Shown here in pieces: positions 7,649 to 15,978 of a stretch of DNA of 64,000 nucleotides. How positions within the stretch are numbered: position 1 is the stretch's first letter; every line of letters begins with the position of its first letter. The position numbers and the translations under genes were made by a program. The notes under the pieces are model-generated. The model did not search any database, was not told the DNA's origin, and saw only the letters and a program-made list of their open reading frames with translations. Source of the DNA: CALKZN01 sp050633785 (GTDB taxonomy: Bacteria; Pseudomonadota; Gammaproteobacteria; Arenicellales; Arenicellaceae); NCBI GenBank assembly GCA_050633785.1, contig JBOEHE010000046.1, positions 62,001-126,000 on the forward strand. Reading direction: 5' to 3'.

Positions 7649-9234
7649 ACTTCATTCCTTTCAAAAAAATGTTTGAGTAAATTTTGTTCGGTGATTTCAT
7701 CACGACTGAGTTCAGCCTGTAATTGCCCCCGATACATGACATAAGCCCTGTTTGACAAATTCAACACTTCAGGTAAATCTGAGGAAATCAGCACTACGGC
7801 TGCTCCAGACTCACAAATATCTGCAATGAATTTATAAATTTCAGATCGTGTTCCAACATCCACGCCGACAGTGGGTTCATCAAACACATAGAGTTTCACA
7901 TCCCTGGTCAGACACTTGGCCAACAAGACTTTCTGTTGGTTGCCTCCAGAGAAATGCCCAACCTGACGCTCGACGTTCATCGGATGCAATTGCAGTTTTT
8001 CAGCCAAGTCCTTTGACAATTGTTTTTCCTTAGCTCGGCGCAAAAACAACCCACGCGACAGTTTCTTCAACCCCAGAGATGGGAATGTCATATTTTCCCG
8101 ACAACTGCGAATCATGGCCAGACCCTCGGCCCGCCTATCAGGTGGATTATAGAAAAAACCTCGGTCAAGCATTTGCTTCGGGCTAAAACCAGTCACCTCT
8201 TCGCCATGAAACTTAACACTTCCGGATCTGACATCACTCAAGCCGAAACAGGCTCGAAGGAGTTCTGACTTACCGGAACCCACCAAACCCGCAAAACCGA
8301 CAATTTCTCCTTCACGTATTGTGATTGAAACATCTTGTATCCTCCCATTCTGGGTTGATAATCCATTCACGTCCAAAGCCGTATCGGCAGGCTTGTAATT
8401 GACTTGGGGGAAAATGCTGTCGATCACTCTTCCAGTCATAAGCGTCACCAGCTCATCTTCTGTTGCCCTGGCAGCATCAACACAATCGATATATTTACCA
8501 TCACGCAAGATGGTAATTCGATCACCGATCTTTTTGATTTCACTCATTCGGTGAGTGATATAGATAATTCCTACACCTTTCTCTTTGAGCTGTTCTACCA
8601 ATTCGAAAAGACGGTTGGTTTCTTTTTCCGTGAGAGATGCAGTGGGTTCATCCAGAATCAAAATGGACAGCTCTGATCGAAATGCCTTTGCAATTTCCAC
8701 CATCTGTTGCTCGGCACGGCTCAAATAAGCAACTTTATGGTTGGGGTTTAAATCAAAGCCCAGTCGATCAAGGATATCCTGAGCTTTTTTATTTTTTCCT
8801 TTCTTGTCCAGAAAACCATAACGACATTGCTCTGCTCCTAAGAACAAGTTCTGTGCAATAGTTAGTTGCGGCACCAGAGAAAATTCTTGAAACACTGCGC
8901 TGATCCCCAGATCCCTGGCTTCATGCACTGACGAGAGTTCTCTTGGTTCACCTTTGTATATAATCTGACCTTCAGAGGGTTGCTGGACACCAGCAATGGT
9001 TGAAATCAATGTTGATTTACCAGCACCATTTTCCCCAAAAAGAATATGGACTTCTCCAGGCATTACCGTCAACTGCACATCCTTGAGTGCGGTGACACCA
9101 GGGTATCGTTTAGTAATGCCTTTGAGTTCAATCAGAGGCTGCACTCGCGACGAGTGCAGCTCTGATACATCAACATTAATGTTAGGATTAGAGACATCAC
9201 CGGAAGTGTGTCGATGTTGTTCAGTAACAGACAT
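7645..9234 (-). CDS. ABC transporter ATPase with two nucleotide-binding domains, RbsA/MglA type
   Basis: This 529-residue protein has two tandem ABC domains. The first has Walker A GENGAGKST, signature LSRAEQQMVEIA and Walker B LSILILDEPTAS; the second has GLVGSGKSE, signature FSGGNQQKVLLAK and VYVFDEPT-like (LYVFDEPTVGVDVG), with the degenerate second Walker A typical of RbsA/MglA. I place the start at ATG 9234: the longer frame from 9336 would overlap the binding-protein gene by 86 bp and add a stretch that resembles no ABC domain. It energises the RbsC-type permease downstream. Confidence 0.92.
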   Translation of the reverse strand: MSVTEQHRHTSGDVSNPNINVDVSELHSSRVQPLIELKGITKRYPGVTALKDVQLTVMPGEVHILFGENGAGKSTLISTIAGVQQPSEGQIIYKGEPRELSSVHEARDLGISAVFQEFSLVPQLTIAQNLFLGAEQCRYGFLDKKGKNKKAQDILDRLGFDLNPNHKVAYLSRAEQQMVEIAKAFRSELSILILDEPTASLTEKETNRLFELVEQLKEKGVGIIYITHRMSEIKKIGDRITILRDGKYIDCVDAARATEDELVTLMTGRVIDSIFPQVNYKPADTALDVNGLSTQNGRIQDVSITIREGEIVGFAGLVGSGKSELLRACFGLSDVRSGSVKFHGEEVTGFSPKQMLDRGFFYNPPDRRAEGLAMIRSCRENMTFPSLGLKKLSRGLFLRRAKEKQLSKDLAEKLQLHPMNVERQVGHFSGGNQQKVLLAKCLTRDVKLYVFDEPTVGVDVGTRSEIYKFIADICESGAAVVLISSDLPEVLNLSNRAYVMYRGQLQAELSRDEITEQNLLKHFFERNEV

Positions 9235-9250
9235 TAATGCTCTCCTGCAA

Positions 9251-10387
9251 CTACTTAACTTCAAACGTAGGTTTGAAATTAGCGGGCGCCAACGCTGCTT
9301 TTTCATCAAACGTACGAACGTTATTTTTATCAACAATCAGCAACTTGGGACCGACGTGCTTGTCGTACTCTTTACCTTCCAGAATACGCACGGCCTGATC
9401 GATAGCAATACGCCCTTGAATCACCGTAGAATCAGTTGGTGCCGCCAGAATCTGGCCTCGTTGAATGCCTTTATGTACACCAGGAGTATAGTAATAAGAC
9501 ATGATATTGACTTTGCCAGCCAGATTACGAGAACGAAGTAAAACAACAGCAGCTTCAGCGGTAACCGCCGTACCCACGACATAATCCAGATTTGGATGTG
9601 CTTCTAAAGTGTCTTCAACCAGTTTTAACTGAACTTCCTTGCCCGTATCACCATACTTGGTTTCGACCAAGTCAACAGCACTGCCTTTGATGGCATCGAC
9701 GAAGCCTTTATTGCCTGCTTCAACCCAACCAGCTCCCGGAGGGCCTGGAAACCAACCCACCTTAACTTTCTTAGTCCCTTTGGGATGCAGTTTGGCGAGA
9801 TACTCTCCCGTCTTTGCGCCCATTTCACCGAAAGAAACCAGCGATTTAGCCGATATTTTCTTGGATGAAACACCATTGACCACATCAATGACTGGTATGC
9901 CTTTGGCAGCAACTTCACCCAGCACATTGTTCAAACCATCAAAAGAGATGGCTCCCACAATCAGAGCATTAGCACCACTGGCCACACAATCTTCAATTTG
10001 TGATATTTGTTTATTCAGATTGGTATAACCACCGGCTTCAACCAATTGCATTTTTACTCCCAGACGTTCCGCCTCTGAGGCAACGCCGTAATTAACCGCT
10101 GTCCAGTAAGCATCTTTCATGTGCGGGAAAGACACACAGATATCCCATTCTTTAGCAGCTTCACTCAAAGGAGAGTATTCTTTTTTCACTCTGGGGCTGG
10201 CCATGTCAAATGCCGGCTCCCATACTTCAACTTCATAAGGAAACCAGGTTGGATACCAATTTCCAGCGTCAACCGTTTTGCCATCAACAGTTCCAGCACT
10301 GACGGAAGTAGCGTATGCTATCAGACCTACTCCTATTGCAATGCCTCTGCCCAAAGAAGAAATTTTCATATTTATCTTGTTCATCAA
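9251..10387 (-). CDS. TorT-like periplasmic substrate-binding protein of the ABC importer
   Basis: This 378-residue exported protein has a Sec signal peptide (cleavage likely after SVSA, near residue 31) and a Peripla_BP_4 ribose-binding fold. Its closest recognisable relative is TorT, the TMAO-sensing periplasmic protein: the blocks SFPHMKDAYWTAVNYG and VEAGGYTNLNKQISQIEDC match the TorT wording. TorT normally partners a sensor kinase, whereas here the gene heads an ABC importer operon, 16 bp before the ATPase. It is therefore probably the transport receptor. Promoter motif B lies 76 bp upstream. Quaternary amine, amine oxide or cyclic amide ligands are possible; the choice is inference. Confidence 0.88.
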   Translation of the reverse strand: MMNKINMKISSLGRGIAIGVGLIAYATSVSAGTVDGKTVDAGNWYPTWFPYEVEVWEPAFDMASPRVKKEYSPLSEAAKEWDICVSFPHMKDAYWTAVNYGVASEAERLGVKMQLVEAGGYTNLNKQISQIEDCVASGANALIVGAISFDGLNNVLGEVAAKGIPVIDVVNGVSSKKISAKSLVSFGEMGAKTGEYLAKLHPKGTKKVKVGWFPGPPGAGWVEAGNKGFVDAIKGSAVDLVETKYGDTGKEVQLKLVEDTLEAHPNLDYVVGTAVTAEAAVVLLRSRNLAGKVNIMSYYYTPGVHKGIQRGQILAAPTDSTVIQGRIAIDQAVRILEGKEYDKHVGPKLLIVDKNNVRTFDEKAALAPANFKPTFEVK

Positions 10388-10440
10388 TCGATGCCTCCAC
10401 CTGTGGTTTTAAAAATTTATCGTTATTAATTGGTCTAAAA

Positions 10441-10504
10441 AGTATGGACCAGCTCCCAAATCAGATAAATTTCTATTTTTAAAGCTGTAAATTCTGTTTT
10501 TCCG
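10441..10504 (-). promoter_or_regulatory. Promoter with shared 41-bp motif, copy B
   Basis: Positions 10464-10504 hold copy B of the motif. Read in the gene direction it begins CGGAAAAACAGAATTTACAG and ends AAATAGAAATTTATC. The hexamer CATACT at 10446-10441 lies 17 bp beyond the motif, at exactly the same distance as in copy A. It would drive the eight-gene importer/carboxylase operon beginning at 10387, with a start point expected near 10434. The match is seen directly; the function is inferred. Confidence 0.75.
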
Positions 10505-10849
10505 AATACAGTGGCAGGCCGTATTTTTTCAGAACAATTAGCTATCTCCTTTTTACGCTGACAAGCTCAAGCATTTATAAACAGGGAGAACTGACCAGCT
10601 ATTGATTATTTTCCTTATAAAACAACCGCATCAAATCTTTCATGAACTCATGAATTCATCACAATTCAGGCAAAAAACAGCTGGAGAAAGTGACATTTCT
10701 ACAGCTATGATTAGATCCAGGTATCAAGCCAGAATTCGAAAAAATCGAAACGTGTTTTTCAAAAATAAAGGTTTACCCTACATCGTCAAGAACGCATTGT
10801 TCACCAACGCTATAAGACTTACAGGCAACGTTATTTAAAGAGAGAGTTA

Positions 10850-11143
10850 ATGACACTGAATAAAACCCTATTGGCCAAACCAGCTATTCAAATTGATAAT
10901 TCCAGAACCATAGTCACACGCTGGTCCTTCAGCCCGGCAGCTGAAACTGGCTGGCACTGCCATAACTATGATTACGTTATTGTCCCTAATACCAACGGAC
11001 GACTGAAAATTGAAACACAGCAGGGTAGCGATATTGTTGAACTGGAAATTGGCGAATCTTATTTCAGGTCAGCTGGTGTTGAACATAATGTCATCAACGT
11101 GAACAATTTTGCGTTCTCTTTTGTCGAAATAGAGCTGAAATAA
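10850..11143 (+). CDS. Small cupin-domain protein
   Basis: This 97-residue protein is a single-domain cupin. A first cupin-like motif is seen as GWHCHNYDYVIVPNTNG (two His and a poor match to the usual Glu), and the second as GESYFRSAGVEHNVIN. An AGAGAG ribosome site precedes ATG 10850. It is divergent from the importer operon and precedes the biotin operon. Such cupins may bind a metabolite or metal; the function here is unknown. The upstream 10388-10849 interval (462 bp) holds promoter motif B and otherwise nothing I can call; a 78-codon frame in it does not look like a protein. Confidence 0.75.
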   Translation: MTLNKTLLAKPAIQIDNSRTIVTRWSFSPAAETGWHCHNYDYVIVPNTNGRLKIETQQGSDIVELEIGESYFRSAGVEHNVINVNNFAFSFVEIELK

Positions 11144-11289
11144 AACAATAACTGCTGTTGAAAAAACACGCCCCACTACCTACAATCCTCTGCGTAAAAT
11201 ACAGTAAAGCTTTGTGCGCGTGTTGTTTAATAAGGTTCTGTAACCAGAGGAAATTTCAAACTAAAATTCAGAGTAGAGTCTCTTAAGCA

Positions 11290-11353
11290 CGGAAAAACCG
11301 AATTCTCAGCTGTATAAATGCTAATTTATTTATTGCAGCAACTCATTTACTCT
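11290..11353 (+). promoter_or_regulatory. Promoter with shared 41-bp motif, copy C, upstream of bioB
   Basis: Positions 11290-11330 hold copy C, beginning CGGAAAAACCGAATTCTCAG and ending ATGCTAATTTATT. It is the most divergent copy but keeps the spacing and the T-N11-A core. The -10 candidate is TTTACT at 11346-11351 or TACTCT at 11348-11353, 15-17 bp beyond the motif. No recognisable BirA operator (TTGTAAACC with inverted partner) was seen in 11144-11443. It would place the biotin operon under the same control as the carboxylase operon. Confidence 0.6.
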
Positions 11354-11443
11354 TTTTCCTAAAACAGAATAAACATCACAACAGCTGTTGGCAGAAAATG
11401 CCACGGCTATTTCAGAACAATCAATACGATTCAGGTAAAATCA

Positions 11444-12457
11444 ATGACTAATTTGTCAGCAATACAAACTCAGCCAGACCTTGATGCATCGGCAACTGAC
11501 GTTTCTATCGAGCGTTGGTCAATACCAGCTGTTGAGCAGTTATTTGAACTGCCTTTTAACGACCTGCTATTCCAAGCCCAGCAAATACACAGAAAACACT
11601 TCAGTCCTAACGAAGTGCAGCTAAGCAGCCTACTCAGCATAAAAACCGGAGCATGCCCCGAAGACTGTGCTTATTGTCCACAAAGCGCTCGTTTTAAAAC
11701 CTCATTGGAAGCCGAGCGTCTGATGCGCGTGGATAAAATAGTGGAAGCCGCCAAACAGGCTCAATCAAGTGGTGCTACCCGGTTTTGTATGGGAGCCGCC
11801 TGGAGAAGCCCTAAAGACAAAGATCTCAGCGTTGTCGAAGAAGCGGTTAAACAAGTCAAGGCTCTCGGTTTGGAAACCTGTGCCACATTGGGCATGTTGG
11901 ATAATCAGCAGGCACACCGTCTAAAAGATGCAGGATTGGATTACTACAACCACAATCTGGACACATCTGAAGAACACTATAAAGAAATCATCACCACTCG
12001 CACCTACCAAGACCGTCTCGATACACTGCAGGAAGTGCGCGATGCAGGGATTAATGTCTGCAGTGGCGGCATTGTTGGACTCGGAGAAACCCGCTTTGAC
12101 CGAGCAGCTCTGATTGCCACTTTGGCGAATCTGCCAACCCCGCCTGAAAGCGTCCCTATCAACAATTTGGTGCCTGTTGCCGGAACGCCTCTGGGCGACA
12201 CTGATAGCATCGATGAATTTGAATTTATTCGCACCATTGCCATTGCCAGAATCACCATGCCGACGTCATACGTTCGATTGTCTGCAGGCCGTGAGGATAT
12301 GAATGACCAGATGCAGGCATTATGTTTTATGGCTGGTGCCAACTCCATTTTTTATGGCGATGAATTATTGACCACAAACAATGCCTCTATTGAACATGAT
12401 AAAGCACTGTTATCTCGGCTTGGCATGCATGCACAAGGCAGCGATCAGCAGGAATGA
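11444..12457 (+). CDS. bioB: Biotin synthase
   Basis: This 337-residue radical SAM enzyme inserts sulfur into dethiobiotin to make biotin. The 4Fe-4S cluster motif is TGACPEDCAYCPQ with Cys71, Cys75 and Cys78, followed by FCMGAAWRSPK and LDYYNHNLDTS, all classical for BioB. The first 35 residues are a variable extension before the conserved core. It is the first gene of bioBFHCD, and bioF follows almost at once. Promoter motif C lies 113 bp upstream. Confidence 0.98.
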   Translation: MTNLSAIQTQPDLDASATDVSIERWSIPAVEQLFELPFNDLLFQAQQIHRKHFSPNEVQLSSLLSIKTGACPEDCAYCPQSARFKTSLEAERLMRVDKIVEAAKQAQSSGATRFCMGAAWRSPKDKDLSVVEEAVKQVKALGLETCATLGMLDNQQAHRLKDAGLDYYNHNLDTSEEHYKEIITTRTYQDRLDTLQEVRDAGINVCSGGIVGLGETRFDRAALIATLANLPTPPESVPINNLVPVAGTPLGDTDSIDEFEFIRTIAIARITMPTSYVRLSAGREDMNDQMQALCFMAGANSIFYGDELLTTNNASIEHDKALLSRLGMHAQGSDQQE

Positions 12458-12478
12458 TTGACTAGGTTTAATAGCAAA

Positions 12479-13684
12479 ATGTCTCAACACTGGCAGGAGC
12501 ATTTAGAGCAACGACAAACCGCATTGAAGAATCAATCATTGTGGCGACAACGTCGTGAACTCAGTTCTCCCCAACAGGCCGAGATTACGCTGGCAGTAAA
12601 TGGCCATTCATTGATCAATTTTTCAAGCAATGACTATCTGGGTTTTGCCAATCATCCCAGCCTTATTCAAGCCATGTCTGCAGCTGCCAGACAGTGGGGG
12701 GTTGGCAGCGGTGCATCGCATCTGGTGAATGGCCACCAGACACCGCATCAGGATCTGGAAACAGAGTTGGCAAAATTTGTTGGAGCCGAGCAGGCTTTGC
12801 TATTTTCAACCGGATATATGGCTAACCTGGCTATTCCAAGTGCCTTTTTGAGCAGACATGATCTGATCATTCAGGACAAGTTGAATCATGCTTCTTTGAT
12901 TGATGCGGCTCAATTAAGCTCTGCACGTTTATTACGTTATCAGCACGCAGATAATCAACACGCTGACCAGATCCTGCAAAAAGTATCTCATCAGAAATCA
13001 ATGATCAGCACAGATGGCATCTTCAGTATGGATGGTGATATGGCACCATTACAGCAGTTGAAAAAAATATGTGAGAAGCACGATTCCTTATTATTCATCG
13101 ATGATGCTCATGGTTTAGGAGTCCTTGGGGAAACTGGCCGAGGCAGCCTTGAACTTGAAGATATGACAGCAACTGGCAATACCCTGCTAATGGGCACTCT
13201 GGGTAAAGGCTTTGGCAGCTTCGGCGCTTTTGTCGCTGGCGATACGCTGTTGATCGAACAACTCATCCAATCGGCACGAACCTATATTTATACGACTGCT
13301 TTGCCAGCTCCGGTGGCTGCCGTGTCAAAACAGGCTTTGGTATTGTTGCATGATGAAGGTTCTGCTCGCAGACAAGCTCTTCAACAACGAATAGACCAGT
13401 TCAAACAAGGCACCGAAGACCTCAGTTTTTCATTGTTACCCTCAAACAGCCCAATCCAACCGATGGTCATAGGTAACGAGAATGCAACACTGGCAGCCAG
13501 TCACTATTTATATGAACAGGGTTTTTATGTGACGGCCATTCGTCCACCAACAGTACCCAAGGGGACTGCACGTTTGCGCTTTACGCTGTCAGCAGAACAC
13601 ACTGAAAGCCATATAGAACATTTGCTGTCCACACTGGCCTCTGCCCCTTTTCAGGCACTGATAAAGACAGCAAATAGTAGCTGA
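12479..13684 (+). CDS. bioF: 8-amino-7-oxononanoate synthase
   Basis: This PLP enzyme condenses pimeloyl-ACP with alanine. It shows FSSNDYLGFANHP, the histidine block DKLNHASLIDAAQLS, FIDDAHGLGVLG and the PLP-lysine block GTLGKGFGSFGAF. I choose ATG 12479 (401 residues) because MSQHWQEHL aligns with the E. coli start; a TTG at 12458, directly after the bioB stop and close behind an AGGA, would add 7 residues and is possible. The gene lies in the bioBFHCD operon. Confidence 0.96.
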   Translation: MSQHWQEHLEQRQTALKNQSLWRQRRELSSPQQAEITLAVNGHSLINFSSNDYLGFANHPSLIQAMSAAARQWGVGSGASHLVNGHQTPHQDLETELAKFVGAEQALLFSTGYMANLAIPSAFLSRHDLIIQDKLNHASLIDAAQLSSARLLRYQHADNQHADQILQKVSHQKSMISTDGIFSMDGDMAPLQQLKKICEKHDSLLFIDDAHGLGVLGETGRGSLELEDMTATGNTLLMGTLGKGFGSFGAFVAGDTLLIEQLIQSARTYIYTTALPAPVAAVSKQALVLLHDEGSARRQALQQRIDQFKQGTEDLSFSLLPSNSPIQPMVIGNENATLAASHYLYEQGFYVTAIRPPTVPKGTARLRFTLSAEHTESHIEHLLSTLASAPFQALIKTANSS

Positions 13685-13691
13685 GATCATT

Positions 13692-14468
13692 ATGAACAAA
13701 CCATTAGAACCATTGAACATCGTATTTTTGCACGGTTGGGGTGTCAACAGCGCTGTCTGGAACGATATAGCAGCAAACATTGATGTGCCCTATCGTGTTC
13801 ATCTGTTAGACATACCTGGCTTTGGCTCACTCAGCCACATGCCTAATTCCGGCGATTTAACCGAACTTGCTCAGACGTTTCTGGAGACTATCCCGAACCA
13901 ATCCATTTGTATTGCATGGTCACTCGGCGGGATGATTGCCTTGCAGGCAGCCTTGCTTGAACATGATCACGACCTTAAGAAAATTGCAGCCCTGCAGTTA
14001 ATATGCACATCGGCCAAATTCATCAGCGATACCGACTGGGAGCATGGTGTAGCCTTGCAAACATTCTCAGAGTTTTCTGATGGACTGGCGAGTAACTATC
14101 AGAAAGTCGTCAAAAAGTTTCTACTCTTACAGTTGGGTGCCAGCCCTAAAGCCAGACCGATAGTCAAACATGTGGTTCAAGCGATCAACCAACACCCTGA
14201 ACCCAGTGCAGACAGTTTGCAACAAGGCTTGAAATGTTTAAAAGACAGCGATTTGCGCAAGCAGGTCATGCCATTGGATATTCCAGCTCAGGTGATCAGT
14301 GGCAAATTTGATGTCATAGCTCACCCGCTGGCATCACAGGCTTTGGCCAAGCAACTCAATGTAGAGTTGCTGGAACTGGAGACAGGACATGCTCCATTTC
14401 TGACAGAACCAGTAATGTATATAAACACCTTGATGCAATTTATCGCTCAGGTAAAAGCACAAGTGTAG
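13692..14468 (+). CDS. bioH: Pimeloyl-[ACP] methyl ester esterase
   Basis: This 258-residue alpha/beta hydrolase removes the methyl ester from pimeloyl-ACP methyl ester, ending the modified fatty-acid stage of pimelate synthesis. The nucleophile is Ser77 in AWSLGG (most BioH proteins have GWSLGG), the acid is Asp in KFDVIAHP, and the His is in ETGHAPFL. HGWG near residue 14 forms the oxyanion region. It lies between bioF and bioC, the common gammaproteobacterial order. Confidence 0.93.
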   Translation: MNKPLEPLNIVFLHGWGVNSAVWNDIAANIDVPYRVHLLDIPGFGSLSHMPNSGDLTELAQTFLETIPNQSICIAWSLGGMIALQAALLEHDHDLKKIAALQLICTSAKFISDTDWEHGVALQTFSEFSDGLASNYQKVVKKFLLLQLGASPKARPIVKHVVQAINQHPEPSADSLQQGLKCLKDSDLRKQVMPLDIPAQVISGKFDVIAHPLASQALAKQLNVELLELETGHAPFLTEPVMYINTLMQFIAQVKAQV

Positions 14469-14472
14469 CCAA

Positions 14473-15261
14473 ATGAATTGCCGTTTAAATAAAAAGAAGG
14501 TCTTGAACCAATTCAATAAGGCAGCCTATAGTTATGATTCGGTTGCTGGCATGCAGCGCATGATCGTAGATGAACTATGCCGACTGATGCCAACAAGCTT
14601 TTCTGCTGACAGTAAGTTAATAGATTTAGGCTGCGGCACGGGTTATGCATTGCAACAACTTACCGGATTATTCCCAGACTTGTCTTTGCATGGTGTGGAT
14701 ATTGCACCAAAAATGCTGGAAGTAGCTAACGAAGCAGCAAGCCAGGTCAGCTATTTCGCTGCCGATATTGAGCATCTGCCTTTCAATGACCACTCTTTTG
14801 ATATTGTGTTTTCCAGCTCAGCAATACAATGGTGTGATTTGCACAGGGTTGGCTCAGAGATCAAACGGATTATTCGCCCAGATGGGCAGATATATATCAG
14901 CTCATTTTTAGAAGGAACATTGGATAACTGGCGAGCATTATGGATGGACGACAATGCACAGAGACAGCAGCACTTTGCTAATTATCAACAAGTTGTAGAC
15001 ACCTTTAATAACCTCGGTTTCACGGATATAGAGATTGAGCAAAAAACCCTTGAACAAACCTTTACCAGCTTCGAGAGTGCCGTGAGCAGCATCAAACAAC
15101 TCGGAGCGGGTAATGCCACTCGATCCAGAGAAACCGGACTGATGAGCAAAACGAATTACTTTTCTATAAAAGCCGCCATAAACACGATTATTCAAGAGCA
15201 AGGGCAACTGATATTACCCTATAAAGTGGTCTATATCACGGCAACAGCAGGTCAGAATTAG
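14473..15261 (+). CDS. bioC: Malonyl-ACP O-methyltransferase
   Basis: This 262-residue SAM-dependent methyltransferase masks malonyl-ACP so that the fatty-acid machinery can build pimelate. Motif I is LIDLGCGTGYALQQL near residue 50, followed by LHGVDIAPKML and the BioC-typical FSSSAIQWCDL. The N-terminus (NQFNKAAYSYDSVAGMQ) also fits BioC. It starts 4 bp after the bioH stop and ends directly before bioD. Confidence 0.94.
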   Translation: MNCRLNKKKVLNQFNKAAYSYDSVAGMQRMIVDELCRLMPTSFSADSKLIDLGCGTGYALQQLTGLFPDLSLHGVDIAPKMLEVANEAASQVSYFAADIEHLPFNDHSFDIVFSSSAIQWCDLHRVGSEIKRIIRPDGQIYISSFLEGTLDNWRALWMDDNAQRQQHFANYQQVVDTFNNLGFTDIEIEQKTLEQTFTSFESAVSSIKQLGAGNATRSRETGLMSKTNYFSIKAAINTIIQEQGQLILPYKVVYITATAGQN

Positions 15262-15978
15262 ATGCATTGCAATGGTATTTTTATAACAGGAACAGACACC
15301 GACATTGGCAAAACGGTCGTTTCCTCTGCGTTGATCAAAGCTCTGGTGCAACGACAACTGAACGTTATTGGCATGAAACCCATAGCCAGCGGGTTCAACC
15401 GATATGAGGGGAAATGGGTCAATTCAGATGTCAACTCTTTGCTGGCTGCAAGCAATGTCGATGTGCCGCTGGTTAAGATTAATCGGTATCAATTCAAACC
15501 AGCGATTGCCCCCCATATCGCTGCACAGGAAAAAAAAGCATCCATTGATTTCAAGGCCATAGAGAATGACGTCAACTACTGCCGCCAAAAAGCAGATGCG
15601 GTTATTGTCGAAGCCGTAGGCGGCTGGCATGTGCCCCTCAATGGCTATCAGCAAACAAAACAGGATGTTGCTGACCTGGCATGTTTATTGAACATGCCGG
15701 TGATCATGGTTGTTGGCATGCGTCTGGGCTGCATCAATCACGCCATACTGAGCTATCAATCAATTCGACATTCACAACTGCCGATTCTGGGCTGGGTAGC
15801 TAATTGCTGCGCAGAGGAAATGCCGTATTTACAGGAAAATATTGATACATTGAAAAGTACTCTGGACATACCCTTGCTGGCAACGATTCCCTACTTGTCG
15901 GAACCTGACGACTATGCGGGCAGCGATTTTACCCAGGAAGTCATCACTGACTTGATAGATACTCTTCGACAGCACTGA
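15262..15978 (+). CDS. bioD: Dethiobiotin synthetase
   Basis: This 238-residue enzyme closes the ureido ring of dethiobiotin using CO2 and ATP. The P-loop is GTDTDIGKT at residues 10-18; GMKPIASGF and VEAVGGWHVPL are also typical. The ATG at 15262 directly abuts the bioC stop. The last 35 bp overlap the 3' end of the convergent bioA gene, so the two transcripts are antisense at their ends. Confidence 0.96.
   Translation: MHCNGIFITGTDTDIGKTVVSSALIKALVQRQLNVIGMKPIASGFNRYEGKWVNSDVNSLLAASNVDVPLVKINRYQFKPAIAPHIAAQEKKASIDFKAIENDVNYCRQKADAVIVEAVGGWHVPLNGYQQTKQDVADLACLLNMPVIMVVGMRLGCINHAILSYQSIRHSQLPILGWVANCCAEEMPYLQENIDTLKSTLDIPLLATIPYLSEPDDYAGSDFTQEVITDLIDTLRQH

Noticed and set aside
10602..10838. 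A 78-codon plus-strand frame before the cupin gene
   Set aside because: Composition is not protein-like (many Lys/Asn/Ile, no domain), and it lies in the control region of two divergent transcripts.
11144..11443. A BirA operator before bioB
   Set aside because: I looked for TTGTAAACC and its inverted partner at about 15 bp spacing and found only a short GGTT-CTGT-AACC palindrome.
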